Assembly (NCBI RefSeq): GCF_004168285.1
Contig: NZ_SEWF01000031.1
Span: 1 to 64,000, forward strand
From: Emticicia agri
GTDB taxonomy: Bacteria > Bacteroidota > Bacteroidia > Cytophagales > Spirosomataceae
Direction: 5' to 3'
Length of the DNA stretch: 64,000 bases
Below, in pieces: positions 1-8,251 of this stretch (the stretch's first letter is position 1; each line of letters begins with the position of its first letter). The translations under genes were made by a program, and so were the position numbers. The notes under the pieces were generated by a model, which did no database searches, was not told the origin of the DNA, and saw only the letters and a program-made list of their open reading frames with translations.

Positions 1-543
1 ACCAGTTGAGCCTGTAACTCCCTGTATGCCTTGTGCACCAGTTGGACCCGTTGCTCCTCTTGCTCCGGTTGACCCGACTGCTCCCTGACTACCTGTTGCC
101 CCTGTCGGTCCGGTAGCTCCGGTAGCACCTGTAACTCCCGGTGTTCCACTCGTAGCAGCATACAAGGCATAAGGCACACTCATCATCTGCATAGTACCCA
201 AAGTTACATAGCCATTACCTGTATCTATTTCATCTCTTAAAAACTTACTTCCCGAAGCCCAGTTTATACTGCCAAATGTGCCGCTCTGAGCAGTACCCTG
301 ACCCAGTATCAAACTAAAAATCCCATTGGCATTTGTAGTAGCAGTATGGGTTTCTACATAAATGGCCGTCCCATTAGGCGCGCCATTCAGGATAGAGAAC
401 CTGACCAAGACAGCTTGATTGGAAAGAACTGTTCCGTTTGCACTTCTGGCAAGCCCCTGATAAGGAATTCCCTGTGGCACCTGCGCAAAAGTATCCAGAA
501 CAATCAAAGCAGTAAAAATGAAAAATAGTAGATTTCTCTTCAT
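1..543 (-). CDS. Secreted collagen-like (Gly-X-Y) repeat protein, 5' part only
   Basis: Read on the minus strand from the ATG at 543, an open frame of 181 codons continues to the left edge, so the C-terminus is missing. Residues 1-21 form a signal peptide ending in Thr-Phe-Ala-Gln. Residues 22-130 are a non-repetitive beta-rich head of a kind I recognise at the front of collagen-like proteins of Bacteroidota (starts [16 protein letters not shown]). From about residue 134 the chain becomes Gly-X-Y triplets rich in GAT, GPT and GAQ. The protein is probably exported and forms a collagen-like stalk on the surface. Function beyond that is unknown. A second, much shorter collagen-like lipoprotein lies at 31621. 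Confidence 0.85.
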   Translation of the reverse strand, partial: MKRNLLFFIFTALIVLDTFAQVPQGIPYQGLARSANGTVLSNQAVLVRFSILNGAPNGTAIYVETHTATTNANGIFSLILGQGTAQSGTFGSINWASGSKFLRDEIDTGNGYVTLGTMQMMSVPYALYAATSGTPGVTGATGATGPTGATGSQGAVGSTGARGATGPTGAQGIQGVTGSTG

Positions 544-700
544 AGATATACTTAGTGATTTTACTTATTCTAAAAGTTACCAATAGAAAAATTAAAAACG
601 AAAGCAACAACTACAGTCAATATTTTCAGGCATTGATAGCAGCAGGATAAAATCAAACTCAATAGAACTAACAGGTCGTTTCAAGCATTAAAGCCTATCT

Positions 701-970
701 CAACGAGCTATTGCGCATATAAGTCAGTTTTCAGCAGTTCAAATAAAGAATCTGCTATTTTACGTGGTAGAATAAAACTTAGTACCAAACAGTAAAAATC
801 TGAAAACCTTAAGGTATTTCAATTGAGACTATAAATTTTAATCAGGACTAAAAGCAGCTGTAAAAAGTAGTACTTAAGGGCATTTAAGTAAACTTCAACT
901 GGCTAATGGTTATATGAGGCAGCTTGGTTAGCAGTTCAAAAAAAAGAATCTGCTACAATACGTGGTAGAA
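701..970. repeat. Diverged direct repeat (two copies) in a 564-bp gene-free gap
   Basis: The gap between the collagen-like gene and the glycosyltransferase (544-1107) holds no open frame I can support. It contains two similar stretches, about 701-772 and 897-970. Both end in an almost identical 40-bp part: AGCAGTTCAAA, then AAAGAATCTGCT, then ACGTGGTAGAA. Within each copy AGCAG and CTGCT can pair as a small stem, so each copy is also a weak hairpin. The spacing between copies is about 196 bp. I see no promoter consensus inside them. Confidence 0.6.
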
Positions 971-1107
971 GTGGTAAATATAAACGATTAGTTTTTATAT
1001 ATCAAAATATTATTCTTTTTTTGTGCCACCAATATCCAATAAAATCTTTTGAATATTCTATTGCGAAAACTAATCTACCGCTCAATCACTTTTGAAAACT
1101 AATACCC

Positions 1108-1818
1108 ATGCCACACCATGAAAAAAAACTATTAGTAATCATTCCCTGCTTCAATGAGGAAGTTTCAATCGCTAATCTGCTGACAGAATTATTGAGCTTA
1201 AAACTATCCTACAAGGTAACTATTGCCGTTGTGAATGACTGCTCAACAGATAACACATTGGCTGTAATTCGCTCATTTGATGTAGTCGTTCTGAATTTGC
1301 CAGTAAATCTGGGAATTGGCGGAGCTATGCAAACAGGGTATAAATATGCTTATAAAAACAAGTACGATTTAGCAATTCAGATGGATGGAGACGGACAGCA
1401 CCCGCCTACGCAATTAGCCAAGTTATTGGCACAGCATGAAAAAAACCAAGCTAACATAGTAATTGGTTCACGATTTATTTCAAAAGAAGGATTTCAATCT
1501 TCTTTTCTACGAAGAAGTGGCATCGCTTATTTTCACCGGCTTAATCAGTTATTTACAGGCAATCGCATTTTAGATATTACTTCCGGTTTCCGTTTATTCG
1601 ATAAGAAAGCTATCAGTATAGCAGCCAATAGTTACCCTGACGAATACCCCGAACCTGAATCATTGGTTACATTTGCCAAAGCAGGCCTGAGAATTGAAGA
1701 AATAGCTGTGGTGATGAAAGAACGACAAGGAGGACAATCCTCAATCCGTACTTTTTCAAGTATTTATTATATGGCGAAAGTAAGTATTGCCATGTTTTTT
1801 GCCTATGTACGAAAGTAA
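1108..1818 (+). CDS. Glycosyltransferase family 2 (dolichyl-phosphate-mannose-synthase-like)
   Basis: 236 residues, soluble. It starts with the GT-A nucleotide-binding strand LLVIIPCFNEE (residues 8-18). VVNDCSTDNT follows at 41-50, and MDGDGQHPP at 92-100 carries the D-x-D metal site. The length and these motifs fit the DPM1/DPG-synthase branch of GT2, which moves a sugar from a nucleotide donor to a polyprenyl phosphate at the cytoplasmic face. Its stop codon lies 1 bp from the stop of the convergent methyltransferase, with no terminator between them. The membrane protein downstream (2696-5017) is a plausible user of the polyprenyl-linked sugar, but that link is inference. Confidence 0.88.
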   Translation: MPHHEKKLLVIIPCFNEEVSIANLLTELLSLKLSYKVTIAVVNDCSTDNTLAVIRSFDVVVLNLPVNLGIGGAMQTGYKYAYKNKYDLAIQMDGDGQHPPTQLAKLLAQHEKNQANIVIGSRFISKEGFQSSFLRRSGIAYFHRLNQLFTGNRILDITSGFRLFDKKAISIAANSYPDEYPEPESLVTFAKAGLRIEEIAVVMKERQGGQSSIRTFSSIYYMAKVSIAMFFAYVRK

Positions 1819-1819
1819 G

Positions 1820-2686
1820 CTACTGTCGAAAAAAGAAAACCCGTATATCAGCACTGGTATTCTGAATGAGAGGCTTTATTAACAATAATAAGCTACTGAT
1901 TGTATAAGCCTTTGGCTTGCTCATCTTGTTATCTGCCATAATCCGCTCTCTGATACTCGAAAAATCTAAGGTCTCTAATCTGAAATTTTGAAGCAATTGA
2001 AAACCATACTTAGTCAGATAAGCTGGCAGGTTTTTAGGGCTAAAATAATTAATATGTGGACTATGGAAATTAAACTGCCACAGTCGGTCTAAAAATGATT
2101 GGATTTTGAGATAATAAAGTATGGTAGCGGTACGGTAAAAGAACCCATTACTCATAGGGATATTAATAATCAATAATCCATCTTTTTTCAGGTCTTTTTT
2201 GATGTTTACTAACAGACTCTTCAAATCGGAGATATGCTCAAAAACATCATTAAAAATAATAAAATCATATCCTTCAGCTGAATCAGTGGCAACATCAGGA
2301 TAAAATCCTGATACTACCTGTAAATTGTTTGCTTTGTAATAATCTTCAAATGTGTTTTCCGGCTCTATACCTATACAATCAATATGATGAGCTCTGCACA
2401 CTTCTAACCACCAACCATTGCCGCTGCCTATTTCAAGCCCTTTAATCGTCTTTTTATCTTTAAAATGCTCTTCTTTTAAAGCCTTTACAATTAACTCAAA
2501 GTTGTGAAATCTTAGTTTTTTTAATCCTATTTCCCGACTATCCTCCTCCAAACTCGACTGAAAAGATAAATCAAAAGTTGCATCAGACGAATACAAATCA
2601 CACGATGCGCATTGATAAACCTTGTGCTTTAATTCAAATTTCAAGTTTTGTTTATTGCCGCAAACAATACATTGCAAATCGCTCAT
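1820..2686 (-). CDS. Class I SAM methyltransferase with N-terminal zinc ribbon
   Basis: 288 residues. Four cysteines (C6, C9, C26, C29) form a CxxC...CxxC zinc ribbon. A Rossmann methyltransferase domain follows, with the SAM loop LEIGSGNG at 84-91 and the post-motif Asp/Asn region FNDVFEH near 140. This layout matches the Methyltransf_23-type enzymes found in cell-surface polysaccharide or lipid loci; the substrate is unknown. It lies 9 bp downstream of the TMTC-like gene on the same strand, so the two are probably cotranscribed. Confidence 0.82.
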   Translation of the reverse strand: MSDLQCIVCGNKQNLKFELKHKVYQCASCDLYSSDATFDLSFQSSLEEDSREIGLKKLRFHNFELIVKALKEEHFKDKKTIKGLEIGSGNGWWLEVCRAHHIDCIGIEPENTFEDYYKANNLQVVSGFYPDVATDSAEGYDFIIFNDVFEHISDLKSLLVNIKKDLKKDGLLIINIPMSNGFFYRTATILYYLKIQSFLDRLWQFNFHSPHINYFSPKNLPAYLTKYGFQLLQNFRLETLDFSSIRERIMADNKMSKPKAYTISSLLLLIKPLIQNTSADIRVFFFRQ

Positions 2687-2695
2687 TGGTCTCTG

Positions 2696-5017
2696 TTATT
2701 TATTTTTTCTTTGGTAAGCTTCTGCTAAATTCCCTTTTAAAAGTGCATTATCAGGGTTTATTTTCAAACCTTTTTCTCCTGCAATAATTGCATTTTCCCA
2801 GTCGCCTAACTGATTATAGGCTGCACATATATTATTGTATGCCAGGTCGTAATCAGGTTTTAAAACTAAGGCTTTCCTACACTCTTCTATACACTCTTTA
2901 TATTTTTTCTGATTAAAATAGAGTAAACTTAAACTCAAATAATTCTCAGCCGAAGGTTTTTGCGTTGCTAACTGTTGGAAATTAGCTGATACGCCGATGT
3001 TATTTTCTGCCAATGCCAGATTATTTTTAGCCAACTGGAAGTCAGGTTTCAAAGCAATAGCCTTTTTCAGAAACGGTATTGCTTTATCGTATTGCTTGAT
3101 TTCATTATATGCCGAGCCAATATTATTATAGGCTTCGGTATAATCGGGTTTCAGCTTTATCGCTTCTAAAGCAACATCTATACTTTTCTCGTATTGTCCT
3201 GCCTGATAGTAAGATAGGCTTACATCTAAGTACTTTTCCGGGTCAGGATTCATCCTAATTTGCTCTAATTGTAAACTCAAACTATTTTGTTTCTTCAAGG
3301 CAGATTCTTTATACCTCACAGCCAATGCATTATCGGGTGCTAATTGCAATGTGCTTTCTGCCAGTTGATTTAATTTTTCGTATTCTTGTTGAATATCATA
3401 GATTTTCATTAACAACTCTCTTGAAGCTAAATAAGCTGGTGAAATCTCAATGGCCTTTAATAAAAGCGGAACGGCTTCGGCATACCTGAATTGATTAACC
3501 AGGAATCTGCTATAAAAATAATATGAGTCTGCACTCGTACTGTTGTAGGCTAAGGCATTTTTAAAATAGGTTTCGGCTGTTTTTTTATCTCCCAGTGCCT
3601 CCTTTAATACGCCTAAATTAATGTGAAGCGTAGCATAGGAAGGTAATCCGGTTAAAGCATCTGTAAAGTATTTTTCGGCTATGGCATACTCGCCTTTACT
3701 CATTTTTGATAACCCATAGTTCATCAATCCCCGATAGTTTTTAGGGCTTTTTATGGTTACATCATACCACAGACTTTCTTCGGTTTTCCAGACCTCATTA
3801 CGCTGATAAGTCCCGATGCCATACCCCACCAAAATAATAAATATAGTAGCTATAATTGCTTTTGAATATTTTTCATAGATGGTTTTGTATTTCATCAATA
3901 CCAGGGCGATTCCCCACACTACCGCCATAATAAGCCCTACAAATGGGAAAAACATACGATGGTCGTTCATCACCTCTCCTAAAGGAATAATACTTGATGA
4001 CGGCACCAGAGCCAGAAAGAACCATACAATACCAAAACTAACAGGGCGGGCAGCTGGTTTTCTGGAGCAATAAGTGGCTACACCCAGCATGACAATAATA
4101 AATAGTATGCCTATAAAAAACCTGACGTCCCAGATATTTTTCAGCAATTGCCAGTCGGTATCAGCACTCAGGTGAACAGGCAGAAATAACGTACCGAAAT
4201 AATAAGTAATAACAAAAGGCTGAGTAATAAGATACAACCAGGGCGAGTTACCACCTGCCTGCCATGTTTTAGGGGTAAATTTATCAACCCACAGATACAA
4301 TAGCGCACAAACTACCAAGACAGGAATTACCTTCACAAAACTACTGACAGTCTGTTTAAAATAACTTCTCCTGAAAAAATCTGATATACTCATATTTTTC
4401 TCAAAGAAAGTGATGTAGAAAAACAGCATGGGTGCAAACATAACCGCCGTAGGTTTGGCTAATGTTCCTAATACGATTGGAAGCAGATAAAGAAATGTTT
4501 TCCGACAAAAAGATGAATAAGCATATAGTACAAAAGCAAGAATCACAAAAAAAGTAGATTGCGTATCTGAACGGGCAATGACGTAATTTACTGTTTCGGC
4601 CATTGCAGGGTGTAATAAATACCAGGCAACGGCTATTAATGCTATATACCCATTCCACTGGTTTTTATAGGCAATATCAAAAATCTTTACGAACAACCAA
4701 AACATCAATATCCCTTGAATGAGATAAAAAATAAAAGTAAGCAGGTGAAAATAAAACAGATTATAGCCATTCCCTAACCAGTAATCAATGGCAAGTGAGG
4801 TAGTAACTATCGGCCTGTAAGCCTGATTGGCAGGTAAAGTACTAAAAGTGGTGGCATCTTTAAAAAACAAAGGTATGTTTTTCAGATTGCGGATATAGAG
4901 ATTGTTTTCAATTGTATGCGAATCATCAAAATGGAAGGCATTCTGGAAATGATTGCTATAGGCAATACAAGTAAAAACAATAACCAAAGCCAGATAAAGT
5001 CTGTGATACTTTTTCAT
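2696..5017 (-). CDS. Multi-pass membrane glycosyltransferase-like protein with C-terminal TPRs (TMTC-like)
   Basis: 773 residues. The first ~420 residues hold about ten hydrophobic segments. After the first comes an acidic loop, FHFDDSHTI (~30-38), then a tryptophan/tyrosine-rich region, as in GT-C enzymes that use polyprenyl-phosphate sugars. From about 430 to the end there are roughly nine TPR units (for example AYNNIGSAYNEIKQYDKAI). Membrane GT-C followed by TPRs is the architecture of TMTC O-mannosyltransferases; bacterial homologues of this shape are common but mostly untested. Together with the GT2 and methyltransferase it suggests surface glycosylation. Substrate and activity are inferred. 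Confidence 0.75.
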   Translation of the reverse strand: MKKYHRLYLALVIVFTCIAYSNHFQNAFHFDDSHTIENNLYIRNLKNIPLFFKDATTFSTLPANQAYRPIVTTSLAIDYWLGNGYNLFYFHLLTFIFYLIQGILMFWLFVKIFDIAYKNQWNGYIALIAVAWYLLHPAMAETVNYVIARSDTQSTFFVILAFVLYAYSSFCRKTFLYLLPIVLGTLAKPTAVMFAPMLFFYITFFEKNMSISDFFRRSYFKQTVSSFVKVIPVLVVCALLYLWVDKFTPKTWQAGGNSPWLYLITQPFVITYYFGTLFLPVHLSADTDWQLLKNIWDVRFFIGILFIIVMLGVATYCSRKPAARPVSFGIVWFFLALVPSSSIIPLGEVMNDHRMFFPFVGLIMAVVWGIALVLMKYKTIYEKYSKAIIATIFIILVGYGIGTYQRNEVWKTEESLWYDVTIKSPKNYRGLMNYGLSKMSKGEYAIAEKYFTDALTGLPSYATLHINLGVLKEALGDKKTAETYFKNALAYNSTSADSYYFYSRFLVNQFRYAEAVPLLLKAIEISPAYLASRELLMKIYDIQQEYEKLNQLAESTLQLAPDNALAVRYKESALKKQNSLSLQLEQIRMNPDPEKYLDVSLSYYQAGQYEKSIDVALEAIKLKPDYTEAYNNIGSAYNEIKQYDKAIPFLKKAIALKPDFQLAKNNLALAENNIGVSANFQQLATQKPSAENYLSLSLLYFNQKKYKECIEECRKALVLKPDYDLAYNNICAAYNQLGDWENAIIAGEKGLKINPDNALLKGNLAEAYQRKNK

Positions 5018-5047
5018 TAATTGCAGGATAGTTTCTTTAGGCTATAG

Positions 5048-5098
5048 ATAATGATAAAATGATAGAGAAGGTTGGCTTCTCTATCATTTTATTATTTA
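5048..5098 (-). terminator. Hairpin terminator after the prolyl oligopeptidase gene
   Basis: Positions 5049-5070 and 5076-5097 form a nearly perfect ~22-bp stem with a short loop. On the minus strand the 3' side is T-rich. The hairpin covers the stop codon of the peptidase gene. Confidence 0.8.
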
Positions 5099-7204
5099 TA
5101 AGTTCAGTTGCGTACCCATATTCCACCAGATAAAGGCATAAATATCGGCTGTTTGCTCTATATTTTTGGCCGTATTACTTGCACCATGACCCGAATTAGT
5201 ATCAATACGAATCAATAGAGGATTACTACTACTTTTTCCGGCTTTGGCCTGTAACATAGCTGCATATTTGAATGAGTGCGCAGGTACTACACGGTCGTCG
5301 TGGTCGGCAGTAGTAATTAAAGTGGCCGGATAGTCTACGCCTTCCCTGATATTATGCAATGGAGAGTAAGCATACAAAGCCTTGAATTCTTCTGCATTAT
5401 CAGCCGAACCATAATCAGCAATCCAGTTCCAGCCAATGGTAAATTTCTGAAAGCGAAGCATATCCATTACTCCCACCTGTGGAATAGCTACTTTAGCTAA
5501 TTCAGGTCTTTGGTTCATTACAGCACCTACTAAAAGTCCCCCATTTGACCCTCCACGAATAGCTAAATGTGCATTATCACAATATTTCTGAGCAATCAGG
5601 TATTCTCCGGCGGCAATAAAATCATCAAATACATTCTGTTTCTTTAGTTTCATACCTTGCTCATGCCATTTCTCGCCATATTCACTTCCTCCTCTTAAAT
5701 TAGCCTGTGCAAATACCCCTCCCTGCTCTAAAAACGGAATCAATAAAGGACTGAAAGCAGGATTCATACTGATATTAAACCCCCCATAACCATAGAGTAA
5801 GGTTGGGTTTTGACCATTCAGATTGATACCTTTTTTGTAAACAATAAACATCGGAATCTTGGTACCGTCTTTACTTGGGTAAAATACCTGTTTGGTTTCA
5901 AAATCAGTCGCTTTAAAATCAACTTCTGGCGTACGGAAAACCGAGCTTTGTTTAGTAGCTATATCGTAACTGAAAATGGTGGACGGGTAATTGAACGAAG
6001 TAAAAGTGTAAAATACTGCTTTATCATCAGCATTCCCTCCAAAACCAGAAGCCGTTCCCAAACCGGGTAATTTAATCTCATTCTCTAATTTACCCTTCAC
6101 GTCATACACGTAAGCACGGGTTGTAACATCTTTCATATAGGTCAGAAATAATTTCCCACCTGCTACACTTGAAGACTGCAAAGGTTCAGGTTGCTCTGCT
6201 ACTACCGACTTCCATGTGCCATTAGCTGTATCAAAACTTTCAATTTTTTCGTTCTTGGCGTCTCTGTTAGTCTGAATCAGCAAGATTTTTCCTACATTTT
6301 CAATGACACCAAACGAGAAATCTGTTACTTCGGCTACTACAGGTTTAAATACTTTTGCTCCTGCTTCTTTGTAAAATAAAGCATTACCGTCTTTACCTTT
6401 ACCACGGTCGCTTACATACAACATGGCAAACTGCTCGTCTTCTGTGGTACTGACAGTATGAAAACGTTGTGGATTGGCTTTGTCTTCAAATGCTAACACA
6501 TCGGCATTTTGCGAAGTGCCGATTTTATGAAAAAATACCTGATGATTTTCATTTTTTGCAGCCAGCGCACTACCATCAGGTTTCGGGTAACGGCTATAAT
6601 AAAACCCATCTCCCTGCCAGGCAATGCCCGAAACTTTTACCCATTCAATTTTATCTGACAGGTTTTGCTTATTCGACATATCCATGATAAAGATTTCCTG
6701 CCAGTCAGAACCACCTTTTGATAGTGCATAAGCCGCATACTTACCATCTTTAGATAATTGAAACTGTGCCAGACGGGTAGTAGCATCGGTAGAAAGTTTA
6801 TTCGGGTCTATCACAACCTCAGGTGCACCATTCAAACCTTTCTGACGATATAATACGGCCTGATTTTGCAAGCCATCGTTTTTATAAAAATAATACCATT
6901 CTCCCTTACGGCTTGGAGCCGAGTATTTGGCATAGTTATAGATTTTTTCCAGTCTTTTTTTCAGTGCTTCACGGTAAGGTATTTTTTCAAGATAACTGAA
7001 AGTTACCTCGTTCTGTTGTTTTACCCATTCGGCAGTTTCAGCAGAGCGGTCGTCTTCTAACCAGCGGTAAGGGTCTTCAACAGTTGTGCCATGATAATTA
7101 TCTTTTTGTTCTACTTTACGTGTAGTGGGATAATTCAATTGAGCCATTAAAAAAAAAGGAGCCATAATAAACGCGGTAATAAATAAGCTGATTGGTTTTT
7201 TCAT
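5096..7204 (-). CDS. Secreted prolyl oligopeptidase, S9A family
   Basis: 702 residues, the usual length of the family plus a signal peptide (MKKPISLFITAF..., cleaved near AQL at 21-23). Residues ~25-440 are the seven-bladed propeller that gates access. The alpha/beta-hydrolase domain follows. The nucleophile S553 sits in GGSNGG, the acid lies in DHDD (634-637), and the base is H673 in SGHGA. The enzyme cleaves short peptides after proline; the signal peptide places it in the periplasm or outside. It is monocistronic, with a hairpin terminator overlapping its end. Confidence 0.95.
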   Translation of the reverse strand: MKKPISLFITAFIMAPFFLMAQLNYPTTRKVEQKDNYHGTTVEDPYRWLEDDRSAETAEWVKQQNEVTFSYLEKIPYREALKKRLEKIYNYAKYSAPSRKGEWYYFYKNDGLQNQAVLYRQKGLNGAPEVVIDPNKLSTDATTRLAQFQLSKDGKYAAYALSKGGSDWQEIFIMDMSNKQNLSDKIEWVKVSGIAWQGDGFYYSRYPKPDGSALAAKNENHQVFFHKIGTSQNADVLAFEDKANPQRFHTVSTTEDEQFAMLYVSDRGKGKDGNALFYKEAGAKVFKPVVAEVTDFSFGVIENVGKILLIQTNRDAKNEKIESFDTANGTWKSVVAEQPEPLQSSSVAGGKLFLTYMKDVTTRAYVYDVKGKLENEIKLPGLGTASGFGGNADDKAVFYTFTSFNYPSTIFSYDIATKQSSVFRTPEVDFKATDFETKQVFYPSKDGTKIPMFIVYKKGINLNGQNPTLLYGYGGFNISMNPAFSPLLIPFLEQGGVFAQANLRGGSEYGEKWHEQGMKLKKQNVFDDFIAAGEYLIAQKYCDNAHLAIRGGSNGGLLVGAVMNQRPELAKVAIPQVGVMDMLRFQKFTIGWNWIADYGSADNAEEFKALYAYSPLHNIREGVDYPATLITTADHDDRVVPAHSFKYAAMLQAKAGKSSSNPLLIRIDTNSGHGASNTAKNIEQTADIYAFIWWNMGTQLNL

Positions 7205-7308
7205 AGTAAGAGATGAGTTTTTATACTACAAAGTAAATAATATTTTATCAATAACGGTAGTGTGTCTTATTATATGCCAATATAGTTCATAACCTACGCT
7301 CTGATTTT

Positions 7309-7316
7309 TAACTTTG
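7309..7316 (+). promoter_or_regulatory. Bacteroidota -7 promoter box for fdhD
   Basis: TAACTTTG matches TAnnTTTG exactly. It lies 77 bp before the fdhD start. The -33 element is weak. Confidence 0.5.
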
Positions 7317-7392
7317 TACAACAATCCATATTTATCCTGGCAAAACCTTAACAGGTATATTGTTGTTAAGATAAAAACCCTATTTCTTAAAC

Positions 7393-8247
7393 ATGATTAA
7401 TTCCATCAAATCAGATACAATTATCAAGTTTAATGGCCACGAGCCATTTGAAAAACCTGATTTGGTAGTAGTAGAAGAGCCGTTGGAAATAAGAATAGGC
7501 TATGGAGCAGCAGACAATCGTCAGCAGAAAAGTGTTTCTGTAACCATGCGCACGCCTACAGGACATGATTTTGAACTGGCTATAGGATTCTTGTTTACTG
7601 AAAACATTATCAATCGTTTCAATCAGATTCTTTCTATTCACTATTGCACCGATAATCAGCGGCAACAACAGGAAAATATAGTGAGAGTAGAACTGCACCC
7701 TGAGGTTCAATTAGATTTTCAGAAATTAGAACGGTATTTTTATACTTCATCCAGTTGTGGTATTTGTGGCAAGGCTTCCATAGAAGCCATTCAGGTACAA
7801 TGCCCTGTCCCGGTCAATTCAACACTTCAAGTCTCCTCCAGTTTAATTTATCAGTTACCAAACATTGTGGAAGAAAAACAGGTTTTCTTTAAACATACCG
7901 GAGGCTCACATGTGGCGGCATTGATTCGTGTAGCAAATACGGCTACAGGAAGTCTGCTTTTACTTCGTGAAGACATTGGTCGCCACAACGCCTTAGATAA
8001 ACTTATTGGTGCAGCGCTTCAACAGAACTTGCTACCACTGTCTGACACCCTGCTATTTATGAGCAGCAGAGCAAGTTTTGAGTTAATTCAGAAAGCCGTT
8101 ACGGCGGGTATCTCACTTATGGTATGCGTGGGTGCGCCCTCAAGTTTAGCCATCGAAACCGCTCAGGCATTTGGTATAACGCTCATAGGTTTTTCTAAAG
8201 AGCATAGTTTTAATATTTATAGCGGAAGCCCGAAAGTAATTCATTGA
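7393..8247 (+). CDS. fdhD: Formate dehydrogenase accessory sulfurtransferase FdhD
   Basis: 284 residues, standard length. The signature SSSCGICGKAS holds the C122-x-x-C125 pair that carries sulfur from a cysteine desulfurase to the bis-MGD molybdenum cofactor. RTPTGHDFELAIGFLFTE near 53-70 and LREDIGRHNALDKLIG near 196-211 are further family blocks. The protein acts in the cytoplasm on the molybdoenzyme apoprotein. The next gene, an FdhF/YdeP-type oxidoreductase, starts 4 bp after its stop, so the two are translationally coupled and probably enzyme and maturase. Confidence 0.96.
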   Translation: MINSIKSDTIIKFNGHEPFEKPDLVVVEEPLEIRIGYGAADNRQQKSVSVTMRTPTGHDFELAIGFLFTENIINRFNQILSIHYCTDNQRQQQENIVRVELHPEVQLDFQKLERYFYTSSSCGICGKASIEAIQVQCPVPVNSTLQVSSSLIYQLPNIVEEKQVFFKHTGGSHVAALIRVANTATGSLLLLREDIGRHNALDKLIGAALQQNLLPLSDTLLFMSSRASFELIQKAVTAGISLMVCVGAPSSLAIETAQAFGITLIGFSKEHSFNIYSGSPKVIH

Positions 8248-8251
8248 ATTT

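Noticed and set aside
374-610. Minus-strand open frame of 78 codons
   Set aside because: It overlaps the collagen-like gene start in another frame and encodes no recognisable protein; the 543-start frame has signal peptide and Gly-X-Y repeats.
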